A stretch of DNA of 7,260 bases from an uncultured Chthonomonas sp. (lineage in GTDB: Bacteria; Armatimonadota; Chthonomonadetes; Chthonomonadales; CAJBBX01), in contig CAISOI010000554.1 of NCBI GenBank assembly GCA_903886985.1, forward strand, positions 1-7,260. The letters are read 5' to 3'. Below, one piece after another: positions 6,775 through 7,260 of the stretch; the first letter of the stretch is position 1; every line of letters starts with the position of its first letter. Made by a program: the position numbers and the translations under genes. The notes beneath the pieces were generated by a model that did no database searches, was not told where the DNA came from, and worked only from the letters and a program-made list of their open reading frames with translations.

Positions 6775-7233
6775 TCAGTCTGCCTTGTTATTGGTCTCGT
6801 TGACACTACGCAGAAGATGATCGGAATTGAATTCTATGTTGCCCGCGGGCCTCAGAAGGGTTGATTCAGCCGGGTCCCCGTCCGATGCACGCAACAATTT
6901 TGCACTAGCTTCCCGATCTTGGAACGCTTTTTGCAAGATTGGGAGTGCTTCTGCGGCTCTTCTCTTTACACGTAGAGAATGCGGTGATACTGTAACACTC
7001 TCCGAAAGTTCACGGACTGCAGAAAGAAAAGTCGGGTCCTTGGTATCTTCCGCCAATCGAATTATCTGAAACAGGATTTCGTCATGATTTAGAGCTTCGT
7101 AAATGTCTAACATCTTTATGAGCAGCTCTTTTGTTTCCAGGGGAAGAGATTTGAAATCTTCCGTTCCAGCAGAATTAAGGATTCTTTTGAGTGGCTCCTC
7201 CAATTCGCGCCGAAAAGCAACTTCTCGGTCCAT
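6775..7233 (-). CDS. HEAT-like helical protein with C-terminal LLR motifs, possibly 5' truncated by the window edge
   Basis: From ATG 7233 the product has 152 residues. It is acidic and basic in patches and nearly all helical. Residues 30-110 alternate helices in a HEAT/armadillo-like manner (KELLIKMLDIYEAL, EILFQIIRLAED, PTFLSAVRELSES, AAEALPILQKAF). A disordered tail carries LLRAS (113-117), LLRPA (126-130) and LLRSV (140-144). No signal peptide or membrane segment is present, so it is likely cytoplasmic. No Shine-Dalgarno precedes ATG 7233, and the frame remains open to the window end (it reads VDDRRLVPK before that Met), so the true start may lie outside. The gene is convergent with the membrane protein gene, with 17 bases between the stops and no terminator. 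The family is not recognised; a protein-interaction role is only suggested by the fold. Confidence 0.65.
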   Translation of the reverse strand: MDREVAFRRELEEPLKRILNSAGTEDFKSLPLETKELLIKMLDIYEALNHDEILFQIIRLAEDTKDPTFLSAVRELSESVTVSPHSLRVKRRAAEALPILQKAFQDREASAKLLRASDGDPAESTLLRPAGNIEFNSDHLLRSVNETNNKAD

Positions 7234-7260
7234 TTTGGGTACCAGTCGCCTATCATCTAC

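Noticed and set aside
6766..6775. Perfect palindrome ATGCGCGCAT between the convergent stops
   Set aside because: Ten bases with no loop and no T run on either side; it is too short for a terminator and may be chance.

Overview
The window (about half G+C) carries six protein-coding genes from a bacterial chromosome. Nothing in it looks mobile: there is no transposase, integrase, phage gene, CRISPR array, tRNA or rRNA. The style of the genes suggests a lineage such as Armatimonadota, with a Planctomycetes-like group as an alternative. The clues are a Tat-exported Gfo/Idh/MocA oxidoreductase with QKP in place of EKP, a small lysine-start single-pass protein with a Gly/Pro/Asn-rich tail, a Met-rich exported protein with an STN-like domain, and a degenerate alkaline-phosphatase-fold protein fused to a polytopic membrane domain. 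This assignment is an inference from protein style only.

Left part (1-2895), minus strand. A Uup-type ABC-F ATPase (1090-2895) is followed, 106 bp downstream, by an exported protein with a Met-rich triple repeat (120-983). That gene has its own strong ribosome binding site, a plausible -10 element and a clear intrinsic terminator at 66-98. A 162-bp divergent intergenic region (2896-3057) separates the ABC-F gene from the plus-strand genes.

Middle and right part (3058-6757), plus strand. A 74-residue single-pass membrane protein, a Tat-signal Gfo/Idh/MocA-type oxidoreductase and a large protein (phosphatase-like domain plus about ten membrane segments) lie head to tail with short gaps, so they could be co-transcribed. 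The large protein lacks a usable ATG/GTG/TTG start where homology logic wants one. Its first beta strand and a good signal peptide are encoded in frame upstream of the first conventional start (GTG at 4817).

Right edge (6775-7260), minus strand. A helical, HEAT-like protein of unknown function runs convergently, ending 17 bp from the large gene, and its reading frame stays open to the window end. It ends with three short LLR motifs.

The genes do not form a recognisable pathway: one is translation-associated housekeeping, four are envelope-directed or unknown, and one is probably cytoplasmic. I do not see a clear new defence or mobile system. The most worthwhile leads are the apparent phosphatase pseudoenzyme with its start anomaly, and the Met-rich repeat protein.
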